From positions 1 to 29,441 of the forward strand of contig CAJMQR010000006.1 in assembly GCA_905215665.1 (NCBI GenBank): a stretch of 29,441 bases of DNA. The letters run 5' to 3'. This stretch comes from an uncultured bacterium (lineage in GTDB: Bacteria > Bacillota > Clostridia > Oscillospirales > Oscillospiraceae). This document shows, piece after piece, positions 1 through 8,155 of the stretch. The notes beneath the pieces are model-generated. The model worked only from the letters and a program-made list of their open reading frames with translations, was not told the origin of the DNA and made no database searches. The position numbers and the translations under genes were made by a program. The stretch's first letter is position 1. Every line of letters begins with the position of its first letter.

Positions 1-234
1 GAGCGCCGCGATATCCTTGCCCTTTTCGAGCAGCTCATCGCAAACCTTGCAGTAGGTGTCGCCGGTGTAGCCCTTCTCAGTGCAGGTGGGTTCCTTCGCA
101 TCGCGGACTTCAGGCGTATGTCCGAGCGCATCGATCTCCTCACCCTTGGCAACCAGCTTACCGCAGACCTTGCAGTAGGTGTCGCCGGTGTAGCCCTTCT
201 CAGTGCAGGTGGGCTCCTTTGCATCGCGGACTTC
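1..234 (-). repeat. Two tandem 41-codon repeats (GYTGDTYC type) in the protease C-terminal part
   Basis: Nearly identical 123-bp units occupy 234-112 and 111-1, the second cut by the window edge. Each encodes EVRDAKEPTCTEKGYTGDTY followed by CKVC and ends in a variable Lys/Glu-rich tail before the next unit. The third bases differ at a few positions, so the copies are not fresh duplications. Such Cys-containing repeats occur near the C-termini of secreted Firmicutes proteins; their role is unknown to me. More copies may follow outside the window. Confidence 0.9.
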
Positions 235-3200
235 CGTCTCGGTATGGAACTCAGCCGTCAGAGACTCGGTGACATCCGCCTTCTGGTCGTTCAGCTCAAG
301 CTGCTTGACGGTAATTACGGGGTTCGTCTCAACCTTTGTGGGATCCACGCTGAAGGTCAGCGTCGCAACAGTCGTGCCTGCGGGCAGACCGGCTACCTGG
401 ACATAGCCCAGCGTGACCTTGCCAGCCTCATCCTTGTGGGAGGAGTAGTCTGTCGCAAAGGTGATACCGGTCAGCGTCAGGATGTCAGCGTCGTATTCCA
501 CCGTCATCAGGCCGTTGGTCGTTGCGTCCTCACTCTGAGGAACAATCTTCACGGTAACGGTCTTTTCATCTTCGGAAACCGTGACATTGGAAGCTGCGGG
601 TTCGGTCTCTACGGGGTCACCCAGTGGGAGAATCTCCGGAGAGGACTTGAGGCTAACAGCGTTCAGGCTGCCTTTGGCAGGAACAGTCTGACTCTTGCTT
701 CTGCCCTGACGCAGCTCGTCAGTAGATATCTGCACCGCGTCAGCGGTCATGGTAGCTTCAGCAGACAGCTTGCTGGCATAATCCGCCATGTCGGAATTGT
801 TCACAGCGACAAGCAGAGTCGCGGGCCAGACATCGGCGCCGAAGTTTGCAATCAGTCCGCAATCCCAGCCGTCGTCCGTCAGAACCATTCTGTAGATCTC
901 ATTGGTATCACCGGTGAAGTAGGACAGGTACAGCACCAGTTCGTCATTTTCCACAGAGGGGATCATGGAGCAGTACATGCTGTCATCGTATCCGGCAAAG
1001 TCCAGACCGTAGTTGGAGAGGTTGCAGTCCATAATACCGAAGTTGGTAGAGTAGCCCTCAGCCGTCTGATAGACGCTGAAATTCCAGATGTTCCCGGCAT
1101 TATCCAGCGCAAGGAAGAGCTCAGCGACCGTATCATCGACGCCGTCCTTATCCGTATCGACCTCAGTCTCTCCCAGAGAGGTAAGCGCGGTGAAGTAGTC
1201 GGCATGGCCATATTTGTACAGGTAGAATCCAAGGTTAAAGCCGTAGCCTTCCTGATTATCCGGCGCAGCCGGTGTGAGCAGAACGTAGTTATAGATGGAG
1301 GCAAGCTGCGGATCTTCCGCGGTGGAGAAGACGGAGCTGTATTCCATATCCCACATGGGGAAGCCCAATGCAGCGGTGGAATAGGTTTCGAGCGTCTTGC
1401 CGGTGTCGGGATCAACCTTGTAGAGGTTATAGGGATCCTCTGCATCCATCGCATAGACAACCCCATTGAGGTAATCCAGCGTGGTGGAGGTGATGCTGGG
1501 AGCTTCCAGCGCCACATCCGGCGTCCAGGTCTTGTCATTTGCCAGATCCCAGATATAGAGCTGCGCTTTGCCCTCGGCATCCTGCAGCGCGCCGGCGATG
1601 GTCACGTCCACAGTCTGTACGGTGACAGTGCAGGAAGCGCTCTTGGTCGGATCCTTGACAGAGGTCGCGGTGATGACGGCCTCGCCCTTTTCAACGGCGG
1701 TCACAATGCCGTACGCATCGACAGTGGCGATCTTCTCGTCGGAGGAACTCCACGTCACGGTATCGGGCTTGATACCGAAGGGGCTGACCTCCGCGGTGAG
1801 CTTGCCGGTGGTGCCGCGGTAGAGGGTCATCGTCTCTTTATCAAGAGTGACTTCGACAGGATTGTTGAGTTCTTCCTTGTTGAGATTGATCTTATAGGTG
1901 CTGTAGTTATCCGCGTAGTCATACACCTGCAGGAGGAGGTGATCGACATCAGCAGCGTCCGCCATATCCAGATTCAGCGTGACGGCCTCGCCGCGAGCTG
2001 CGCCTTCCGGAGAACCGGCAGACTTGGAGAGAATGGCCTGCTCGTCATAATCGATGAGGAAGGCCGCTGCAACGTAGCGGTTGTCCTGTGCGACAAGCTC
2101 CAGAACCTTATCGCCGGTCTCGACGCTTTCCTTGAAGTAGACATCGGACAGCTCAGGCGCGGTCTTATCGACAAATGCGGTATAGGTCTTTGTAGCGCCA
2201 TCGCCCAGAGCGTCCCAATCGGTCACGGCGGTTTCACCGCTGTAATCAACATAGTACTCAGGTGCCATGGTGATGCTGACCTTCAGCTCGGCATTCTCCG
2301 GCGCGCTCTTGGGAGCGGTGCTGATCGCCAGGTTGGATTTGGCGTATTGCCAGCTTGCGGTGTTTTCATAGTAGAAGGCTGAGGGAACGGTAGCCTCGGT
2401 GGTCTTTTCCAGATAGCTGTTGCCCTCGGTATCCGTGATGGTAACGCGGGCATTCGCAGCGTTGCGGATCAGGGAGAAGTATGCCTTTGCAAAGACGGTC
2501 GTATCGGGGTTGATGGAATCACGGTCAGGATCGTAGAATTCCTCAGTGACATTGTAGGGGTTGCCGCCGAAGTAATACAGGCTGCTGTCGCCCGCATACT
2601 GGACGGTAAGCATCTGATAATACAAAGCATTATTCTGACCGGCAGCGTACATATAGGGAACACGGGACTCCTGTCCGCTCATGTACTCCAGATAGCTGCC
2701 GATGTCGAACATGGAGGGATCGGTCCAACTGCCGTAGTAGCCCAGAACCGGGATGGAATGCTCCGTACCCAGCTCGCCTTCCGCGCTGCTGAGCTCGGTG
2801 GCATAGACATAACCTTCCACATAAGTACCGGTGCCGTCGCTTCCCTCGTCATAATAGTCGAGCTGTTCCTTGCTCAGCTTGACATTGACAGTGACATGGA
2901 TGCTGCCATTGGCGGGCACTTCCACGGCGCTCTTACCGAGCTGCTTGAAGAAGAGGTAGGCATCGTAGGAATCGACGTCGCCATCCTCGTCAAAGTCGGC
3001 ATATTCCTCGTCATTGATTTCCGTGCGAACGCCGGTGACATAGTCCAGAAGCGCCTGACCGTCCGCCGTCGTGATCTTGCCGTCGCCGTTGAAATCGCAG
3101 TATTCCATTTCGGAGGCATCCGCAATTTCAACCGCTTCGCCGTCCACAATCCAGCTCACGTTTGCAGCAAGCATGGCAGTCCAGGTGTCTTCAAAGACGA

Positions 3201-5607
3201 CGACGCTGCCGTCGTCAAACTGGTTCGCAAACAGATCCTGCGTAAAGAAGTCAGCGCTCAGCGTGAAAGCTGTGGGCGTGTCTTCCATGTTATAGAGGGT
3301 GAAACCGAAGGAGTATTCGCCGGTGCGGTCGGGATCGTCGCCCAGTTCGGCCTTAATCTTACCGTCCGCATAGGAGGCGGTTGCGTTCTCATCCATCAGC
3401 AGATAGCTGCCGCTGGAAATCGCCGAGCCAACGTTTGCAAGGCCGGCGCCCTGCCGCAGAACAGGATAGTAGCCCGTGCCGTATTCGCCATAATCCTCGA
3501 TGATAGGCGCAGCCGTGGACATCAGCAAACTCTGCGCCAGCACGCGGTCAGACAGGCCGGTTTTTTCGGCAAGTCCGTTCTCCTTGATGTACTGCGCAAG
3601 TACCGCCGCCATGCCTGCAACCTGCGGGGAGGCCATGGAGGTACCGGACATATTCTGGTAGCCGCCGCCGTCCATCAGGGAGTAGATGTTGCCGCCGGGT
3701 GCGGTGATCTCGGGCTTCATCTCCAGAGAACCGGGAATGCCCCAGCTGGAGAAGTCGCTCATGGTATAGTAATCACTGTTAAACTGACCGGAATAGGGTT
3801 TGGTAAAGACGGTCATCTTGCCGGTGTAGTACAGGACATTGCCGGCGCCATCGGTGACAGCCTCCGCATTTTCCTTGATGTACTGGCCGTCTGACAGGAG
3901 AATGGACACAGCAGGAGCGGACTTGGTGTAATCGCTCAGGTCCATGTTGATCACGCCGCTCGTGTTGTTGGCGATGATCGTCGCAATTGCACCGTTCGCC
4001 ACGGCGTTTTCTGCTTTTTGATAGAAGGAGATGTCGCCGCGGTTGCAGATGGCGATCTTGCCGTTCAGCACGTCCTTGACAGCCGCAAAATCCGCAGCCG
4101 CACCGGGGGCGTCTACATAGACGAATTCGTGCTCGCCCGCGATGGTGATCATGGGCTCGTTGGTATGCCCGGTAGTCTCGGTGTAGAAGATCTTATGGCC
4201 GTTGAATTCGATGTAGTTGCCGGTCACGCCGTCATTGTCCACGGAGGCAACCGCCAGAGAGTTGGTATAGGAGCCGGGGGAACCGTTTGTCGCCCAGCTT
4301 ACGCTCTCGGCATAGGGATAGCCATAGGGGGTATTCTCAAACCAGCTTCCGGAGTTGCCCGCGGACATCGTAACGACGGTGCCGCTCTTGACGATGTTCT
4401 CCAAAATAGACTGAAAGGTTGCCTTGGAGTTACGGGAGAAACCGGGGCTGCCGCTGCCGAGCGACAGGTTCACGGAGTCTGCGCCGAGAACAATGGCATC
4501 CTCAATGGCTACCATGTAGTCGGAATCATAGGCGCCGCCGCTCTTGCCGAAGACCTTCATGGTGAACACCTGTGCATCCGGTGCGACGCCCTGCGTCAGA
4601 ACGTCTGCGCTGTCCAGCGCGCTGACATAGGTGCCGTCACCGTTCGGAACATAGCGGTTGCCCGCCGCGATGCCGGTGACATGGGAGCCATGGTCGCCCT
4701 CGGTATCGTTGTCATGGGTGATATCCAGATCGTCGTCAGCATAGTTGTAGCCGAAGGGGATCTTCGCGTTGACATAGAGATCCGAAGCGCTCAGCGTCTT
4801 ATTGGCCTCAACCGCTCTCTTGTAGACGTTCAACTGCTCCAGTTTGGCAGCGATGTCCGACACATCCATAGGGGTGATGCCGCTGTCCTTCACCGCGTAG
4901 GTGTAGGCATAGGGATCCAGAGAGGGATGGTCTACGTCCGCGCCGGTATCGACGATGGCGATCTTGCTGCCGGTGCCGGTGTAGCCCGCGGCCCAGGCGG
5001 CAGTGGAGCCGATCATCTTGCTGGAGGTCGACATGTTCGGATCGGTTGCTTCGGTCTGGTCGACCACACAGGCTTCATACTGGGTCTCGATGAGAACCTC
5101 CTCGACGCCTGCGATCTGCTCAATCTGTTCGATCTGGCCGTATTCTACATTGGCCGAGATGATGTTGGCAGCCAGAGTCAGGTTCCAGACAATGTCCAGA
5201 GGTTCGCCGTCCAGCGCCTTTTTGGAGATGACGCGAGCCAGTTTCTGCTGCTCGCTCTCCAGCTTCTGACGGTATTTCACAGCACTGCGGTTCGCGTTGG
5301 AAATATCCTCAGAAGTAAAGCCCTTTTCAAGGGTTGATGCGTCTTTCAGAACGATGGAAACACGGACGGTATCCGTATCCGCATACTGCGGCGTTTCCTC
5401 GTCTGTAACCGCTTGATTCTTGATGGGCAACTCAAAGTCCACGGAATCGTTGTCCACCTTCTCGAACGTGATGCCATGAGTATCGTCTTCCGTCGCTTCG
5501 GTATCGCTGCCAACCGCCAATGCGGGTGTGAGCAGGCCCACCGAAAGAACGAGCGCAAGCAATACTGCGACAGTCTGTTTCCAGAAGCTCGCGTGTTTCA
5601 TAAGCAT
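1..5607 (-). CDS. Giant secreted S8 (subtilisin/lactocepin-like) protease with nested dockerin and cohesin-like module; 3' end beyond window
   Basis: An open frame of 1869 codons runs from 5607 to the left edge without a stop, so the gene is partial. It starts with MLMKHASFW, a hydrophobic stretch and an ALA site, a standard Sec signal peptide; GGAG lies 9 nt before the first ATG, favouring 5607 over the ATG at 5601. The subtilase triad is visible: Asp220 (DTGADVDHP), His306 (DHGSHVTGIAAG) and Ser657 (GTSMASPQVAG), with a PA-type insert around residues 480-540. A C5a-peptidase/lactocepin-type Fn3 domain follows and appears interrupted by two dockerin-like Ca2+ loops (about 838-891, DFNGDGKITT and DFDEDGDVDS). 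Further on are a Big_2 Ig-like domain (about 1250-1330), a region with propeller-like repeats, a cohesin-like beta domain (about 1672-1770) and 41-residue Cys repeats. It is probably an extracellular or cell-surface protease that feeds peptides to the cell. Protease assignment is secure; the cohesin-like call is tentative. Confidence 0.93.
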   Translation of the reverse strand, partial: MLMKHASFWKQTVAVLLALVLSVGLLTPALAVGSDTEATEDDTHGITFEKVDNDSVDFELPIKNQAVTDEETPQYADTDTVRVSIVLKDASTLEKGFTSEDISNANRSAVKYRQKLESEQQKLARVISKKALDGEPLDIVWNLTLAANIISANVEYGQIEQIEQIAGVEEVLIETQYEACVVDQTEATDPNMSTSSKMIGSTAAWAAGYTGTGSKIAIVDTGADVDHPSLDPYAYTYAVKDSGITPMDVSDIAAKLEQLNVYKRAVEANKTLSASDLYVNAKIPFGYNYADDDLDITHDNDTEGDHGSHVTGIAAGNRYVPNGDGTYVSALDSADVLTQGVAPDAQVFTMKVFGKSGGAYDSDYMVAIEDAIVLGADSVNLSLGSGSPGFSRNSKATFQSILENIVKSGTVVTMSAGNSGSWFENTPYGYPYAESVSWATNGSPGSYTNSLAVASVDNDGVTGNYIEFNGHKIFYTETTGHTNEPMITIAGEHEFVYVDAPGAAADFAAVKDVLNGKIAICNRGDISFYQKAENAVANGAIATIIANNTSGVINMDLSDYTKSAPAVSILLSDGQYIKENAEAVTDGAGNVLYYTGKMTVFTKPYSGQFNSDYYTMSDFSSWGIPGSLEMKPEITAPGGNIYSLMDGGGYQNMSGTSMASPQVAGMAAVLAQYIKENGLAEKTGLSDRVLAQSLLMSTAAPIIEDYGEYGTGYYPVLRQGAGLANVGSAISSGSYLLMDENATASYADGKIKAELGDDPDRTGEYSFGFTLYNMEDTPTAFTLSADFFTQDLFANQFDDGSVVVFEDTWTAMLAANVSWIVDGEAVEIADASEMEYCDFNGDGKITTADGQALLDYVTGVRTEINDEEYADFDEDGDVDSYDAYLFFKQLGKSAVEVPANGSIHVTVNVKLSKEQLDYYDEGSDGTGTYVEGYVYATELSSAEGELGTEHSIPVLGYYGSWTDPSMFDIGSYLEYMSGQESRVPYMYAAGQNNALYYQMLTVQYAGDSSLYYFGGNPYNVTEEFYDPDRDSINPDTTVFAKAYFSLIRNAANARVTITDTEGNSYLEKTTEATVPSAFYYENTASWQYAKSNLAISTAPKSAPENAELKVSITMAPEYYVDYSGETAVTDWDALGDGATKTYTAFVDKTAPELSDVYFKESVETGDKVLELVAQDNRYVAAAFLIDYDEQAILSKSAGSPEGAARGEAVTLNLDMADAADVDHLLLQVYDYADNYSTYKINLNKEELNNPVEVTLDKETMTLYRGTTGKLTAEVSPFGIKPDTVTWSSSDEKIATVDAYGIVTAVEKGEAVITATSVKDPTKSASCTVTVQTVDVTIAGALQDAEGKAQLYIWDLANDKTWTPDVALEAPSITSTTLDYLNGVVYAMDAEDPYNLYKVDPDTGKTLETYSTAALGFPMWDMEYSSVFSTAEDPQLASIYNYVLLTPAAPDNQEGYGFNLGFYLYKYGHADYFTALTSLGETEVDTDKDGVDDTVAELFLALDNAGNIWNFSVYQTAEGYSTNFGIMDCNLSNYGLDFAGYDDSMYCSMIPSVENDELVLYLSYFTGDTNEIYRMVLTDDGWDCGLIANFGADVWPATLLVAVNNSDMADYASKLSAEATMTADAVQISTDELRQGRSKSQTVPAKGSLNAVSLKSSPEILPLGDPVETEPAASNVTVSEDEKTVTVKIVPQSEDATTNGLMTVEYDADILTLTGITFATDYSSHKDEAGKVTLGYVQVAGLPAGTTVATLTFSVDPTKVETNPVITVKQLELNDQKADVTESLTAEFHTETEVRDAKEPTCTEKGYTGDTYCKVCGKLVAKGEEIDALGHTPEVRDAKEPTCTEKGYTGDTYCKVCDELLEKGKDIAAL

Positions 5608-5705
5608 TCTCTCTTTCTCCGGTTTTGACCGGTAAAATTGAATGTTTGCATTGGGATTCCGCCGGCAAAACTCCCTCTCCAGCGATTTCCTATACAACCA
5701 TTTAT

Positions 5706-5735
5706 ACTATATCATTTTTATTCATAAGATTTCAA
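5706..5735 (-). promoter_or_regulatory. Probable sigma-A promoter of the S8 protease gene
   Basis: On the minus strand TTGAAA (5735-5730) and TATAGT (5711-5706) are separated by 18 nt, in AT-rich DNA about 100 nt before the start codon. Other AT-rich hexamers upstream could also serve. Confidence 0.55.
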
Positions 5736-5992
5736 TAAATATGCGGCTTTTTTTGCTTTGGCGGATGTAGAAAAATTTAATTTAAATCGGTAAACAAATT
5801 GTACAATACTTCCAGTTTTTTATTACTTATCATCAAGCAAGTCTCTTAACGTAACAGTTTCATGTCTCTTTATCACAAAAAGCGGTGTAGTGCCAGAATA
5901 TTTCTCTCACCTGCTCCCCTTTCGCGGAGGCCGCTGATGGATTGCGTGTTACAGGTAGCGGCGATGTCTCTGCGGCAGCACACGCCCTGATA

Positions 5993-6028
5993 AAAGCGCC
6001 GGACGGAAAGAATTCCGTCCGGCGCTTT
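5993..6028 (-). terminator. Rho-independent terminator of queA
   Basis: A perfect 16-bp stem (5993-6008 with 6013-6028) with an AGAA loop lies 13 bp past the queA stop. On the minus strand the stem ends in TTTT, as expected for an intrinsic terminator. Confidence 0.9.
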
Positions 6029-6041
6029 CAAGTTCTTGCTT

Positions 6042-7094
6042 CTATTCGGCAACTACATCCATTTGTTTCTGCTCAATAAACATTGCATCCCCGAAGCTGA
6101 AAAAGCGATATCGCTCCTTCACGGCCTCGCGGTAGGCACGCATGGTAAAATCATAGCCGGTAAAGGCCGAAACCAGCATGATCAGCGTGCTCTCCGGCAG
6201 ATGGAAATTGGTGATCAGCGCGTCCATCGCGCGGAAACGGTAGCCGGGATAGATGAAAATATCCGTCCATGCGGAGCGCTCCGCAAAGGTTCCGTCCTCC
6301 GCCGCCAGAGACTCCAGCGTCCTGCAGGAGGTTGTACCGACGCAGACGATACGGCCGCCGTTCTTTTTCGTTTCGTTCAGAAGCTGCGCGGTCTGCGCGG
6401 AAATCATGCAGAACTCCGAATGCATATGATGCTCCGTGATCTCCTCGGCCTTCACCGGCCGGAAGGTGCCGAGTCCGACGTGGAGTGTAATATATGCCAG
6501 CCGCACCCCCTTCTGCTCGATCTGAGAAAGCAATTCCCGCGTGAAATGCAAGCCGGCTGTCGGCGCGGCGGCGGAGCCGTTCACTTTGGAATACACCGTC
6601 TGATAGCGTTCGCCGTCCGCAAGCTCCTCCTTGATATAAGGCGGCAGCGGCATCTTGCCGAGACGCTCCAGAATTTCAAGGAAAATGCCCGTATAATGGA
6701 ATCGGATCAGCCGGTTCCCGTTTTCGAGAACCTCTGCGACCTCCGCCGTCAGCTCGCCGTCCCCGAAGGAGAGTTTCGCTCCCTCGTGGAGCTTTCTCCC
6801 CGGCCTGACCAGACATTCCCAGAGCTTGTCTCCGCGATCGGTAAGCAGCAGCACCTCGACCGCCCCGCCGGTCGGCTCGCGCTTTCCCAAAAGGCGGGCC
6901 GGCAAAACTCTGGAATCATTCATGACAAGACAGTCGCCGGGGCGAAGATATTCCGCAAGGTCATAAAAATGCCGGTGCTCTATGCTCTGCTTTTCCGGAT
7001 TCAGCACCATCAGCCGGGAGGCGTCGCGGCGCTCCAGTGGGGTCTGGGCGATCAGTTCCGGCGGCAGTTCATAATAAAAATCACTTGTTTTCAA
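6042..7094 (-). CDS. queA: S-adenosylmethionine:tRNA ribosyltransferase-isomerase
   Basis: QueA transfers and isomerises the ribosyl part of SAM onto preQ1 in the tRNA wobble position, giving epoxyqueuosine. The product reads from KTSDFYYELPPELIAQTPL, the family's typical N-terminus, through VNGSAAAPTAGLHFT and LHVGLGTFRPV to NFHLPESTLIMLVSAF near the C-terminus, all hallmark QueA segments. I place the start at TTG 7094, giving 350 aa, the usual family length of about 340-350; an in-frame ATG farther upstream would add about 145 unrelated residues overlapping dapA. The gene is monocistronic, with its own consensus promoter and a strong terminator. Other queuosine genes are not in the window. 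Confidence 0.96.
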   Translation of the reverse strand: MKTSDFYYELPPELIAQTPLERRDASRLMVLNPEKQSIEHRHFYDLAEYLRPGDCLVMNDSRVLPARLLGKREPTGGAVEVLLLTDRGDKLWECLVRPGRKLHEGAKLSFGDGELTAEVAEVLENGNRLIRFHYTGIFLEILERLGKMPLPPYIKEELADGERYQTVYSKVNGSAAAPTAGLHFTRELLSQIEQKGVRLAYITLHVGLGTFRPVKAEEITEHHMHSEFCMISAQTAQLLNETKKNGGRIVCVGTTSCRTLESLAAEDGTFAERSAWTDIFIYPGYRFRAMDALITNFHLPESTLIMLVSAFTGYDFTMRAYREAVKERYRFFSFGDAMFIEQKQMDVVAE

Positions 7095-7128
7095 AGCTTC
7101 CGCTCTCTTTCCTACGAATTCCTGCAGT

Positions 7129-7157
7129 ATTATACCGTATTGCAGGAAAGATTTCAA
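7129..7157 (-). promoter_or_regulatory. Sigma-A promoter of queA
   Basis: On the minus strand TTGAAA (7157-7152) is followed after exactly 17 nt by a perfect TATAAT (7134-7129). Predicted start is near 7122, leaving a leader of about 28 nt. This supports the TTG start at 7094 rather than the upstream extension. Confidence 0.85.
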
Positions 7158-7209
7158 CCGTTTGCACAGCCGGCGGCGGTATTTCATAGGATGGTGCGGA
7201 GGTGTTCCC

Positions 7210-8094
7210 ATGAAAGAACCAGTATTTACCGGTGTTGCAACCGCGATTGTCACGCCGTTTGTCAAGAATGAAATTGATTTTGAAGGGTTTGACCTGATTC
7301 TCGCCCGCCAGATGCAGGCAGGCGTTTCGGCCGTTGTGGTCTGCGGCACAACAGGCGAAGCATCTACGCTCAGCACCGAGGAAAAGGAAAAACTTCTCCG
7401 GCATACCGTTGAGTACTGCGCCGGACGTTGCAAGGTCATTGCCGGCGTAGGGACGAACAGCACCGCTTCGTCCGTCCGTCTGGCGGCGTTGGCCGCCTCC
7501 TGTGGGGCGGACGCGCTGCTCGCGGTCACGCCCTACTATAACAAAGCCTCTCAGGCTGGGCTGGCCGCACACTACTTCGCCATTGCCGACGCAACGTCGC
7601 TCCCCCTCATTACATACAATGTGCCCTCCCGTACCGGCGTAAACCTTCTGCCGGAAACCTGTCTGAAGCTGAGCCGCCATCCGAACATCAACGGCGTGAA
7701 GGAGGCCAGCGGCAGCATCTCCCAGGTCGCACGGATTCTCAGCCTGTGCGGGGAGGACTTCAACGTCTGGTCCGGCAACGACGACCAGATTACCGCGACG
7801 ATGGCACTGGGCGGAAAGGGCGTCATCTCCGTCCTTTCCAATATCCGGCCCAGAATTACGGTCGAAATTGCGGATGCCTGTCTGCATCAGGATTACTCCG
7901 CATCCGCTGCGTTACAGTGCGCCTACATGCCGCTGATTGACGCGCTGTTTTCTGATGTGAATCCCATTCCGGTCAAGGCCGCCCTGAAGGATATGGGCGT
8001 CTGCGAGGAAACGCTGCGTCTTCCCCTCACGCCGATGGACGCGGAAAAACGCATGAAGCTCCGCGCCGCGCAGCTCACCTGTCCGGAACGTTAG
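7210..8094 (+). CDS. dapA: 4-hydroxy-tetrahydrodipicolinate synthase
   Basis: DapA condenses pyruvate with aspartate semialdehyde, the first committed step to lysine and meso-diaminopimelate for peptidoglycan. The 294-aa product is of normal length. Residues match the class I aldolase site: Thr47/Thr48 in CGTTGE, Tyr110 in TPYYNK, Tyr136 in ITYNVPSRTG and the Schiff-base Lys164 in NGVKEASGS. The start is ATG 7210, with GGAGG 7 nt upstream; an earlier in-frame ATG at 7162 would add 16 residues not typical of the family. It is transcribed away from queA and towards recN. No clear promoter for it was found in the gap, and no other lysine gene is adjacent. N-acetylneuraminate lyase is a related alternative but the motifs favour DapA. 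Confidence 0.95.
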   Translation: MKEPVFTGVATAIVTPFVKNEIDFEGFDLILARQMQAGVSAVVVCGTTGEASTLSTEEKEKLLRHTVEYCAGRCKVIAGVGTNSTASSVRLAALAASCGADALLAVTPYYNKASQAGLAAHYFAIADATSLPLITYNVPSRTGVNLLPETCLKLSRHPNINGVKEASGSISQVARILSLCGEDFNVWSGNDDQITATMALGGKGVISVLSNIRPRITVEIADACLHQDYSASAALQCAYMPLIDALFSDVNPIPVKAALKDMGVCEETLRLPLTPMDAEKRMKLRAAQLTCPER

Positions 8095-8121
8095 CCACTT
8101 CCGGACAGCGGGAAGTAAAAA

Positions 8122-8148
8122 CCGGCGCGCCCCTAACGGGCGCGCCGG
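8122..8148 (-). terminator. Terminator of the OLE-recN operon, between convergent dapA and recN
   Basis: An 11-bp perfect GC stem (8122-8132 with 8138-8148) with a CTAAC loop lies just past the recN stop. On the minus strand it is followed by TTTTT, so it mainly ends the recN transcript; in the dapA direction the T tract is missing, though the strong stem could still act. Confidence 0.85.
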
Positions 8149-8155
8149 AAAAGCG

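Larger units (their letters stand above)
5608..6041. other. AT-rich intergenic region between the protease gene and queA
   Basis: About 430 bp without a credible gene. It holds the protease promoter near 5706-5735 and a long 5' leader on the protease side, and the queA terminator on the right. The part from 5700 to 5880 is strongly AT-rich and contrasts with the GC-rich genes. I saw no riboswitch class I could name in the 5620-5990 stretch. Confidence 0.7.

Noticed and set aside
118..2382. 754-codon plus-strand open frame opposite the protease gene
   Set aside because: It is antisense to a continuous protease frame with clear domains; the composition (long Gly/Val/Ile/Arg-rich runs) is that of a reversed GC-rich gene and no family is recognisable. 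The same applies to 2758-3894 and 4018-5337.
5620..5990. Riboswitch in the long leader of the protease gene
   Set aside because: A GCGG...CCGC pairing with a T6 stretch near 5875-5945 was noticed, but the loop is long and no known aptamer core could be read.
7135..7209. Promoter for dapA in the gap with queA
   Set aside because: No pair of hexamers with 16-18 nt spacing was acceptable on the plus strand; the ribosome site is good but the promoter remains unidentified.
7095..7529. Extended N-terminus for queA
   Set aside because: The added residues overlap dapA on the other strand, lie upstream of the queA promoter and have no homology to QueA.
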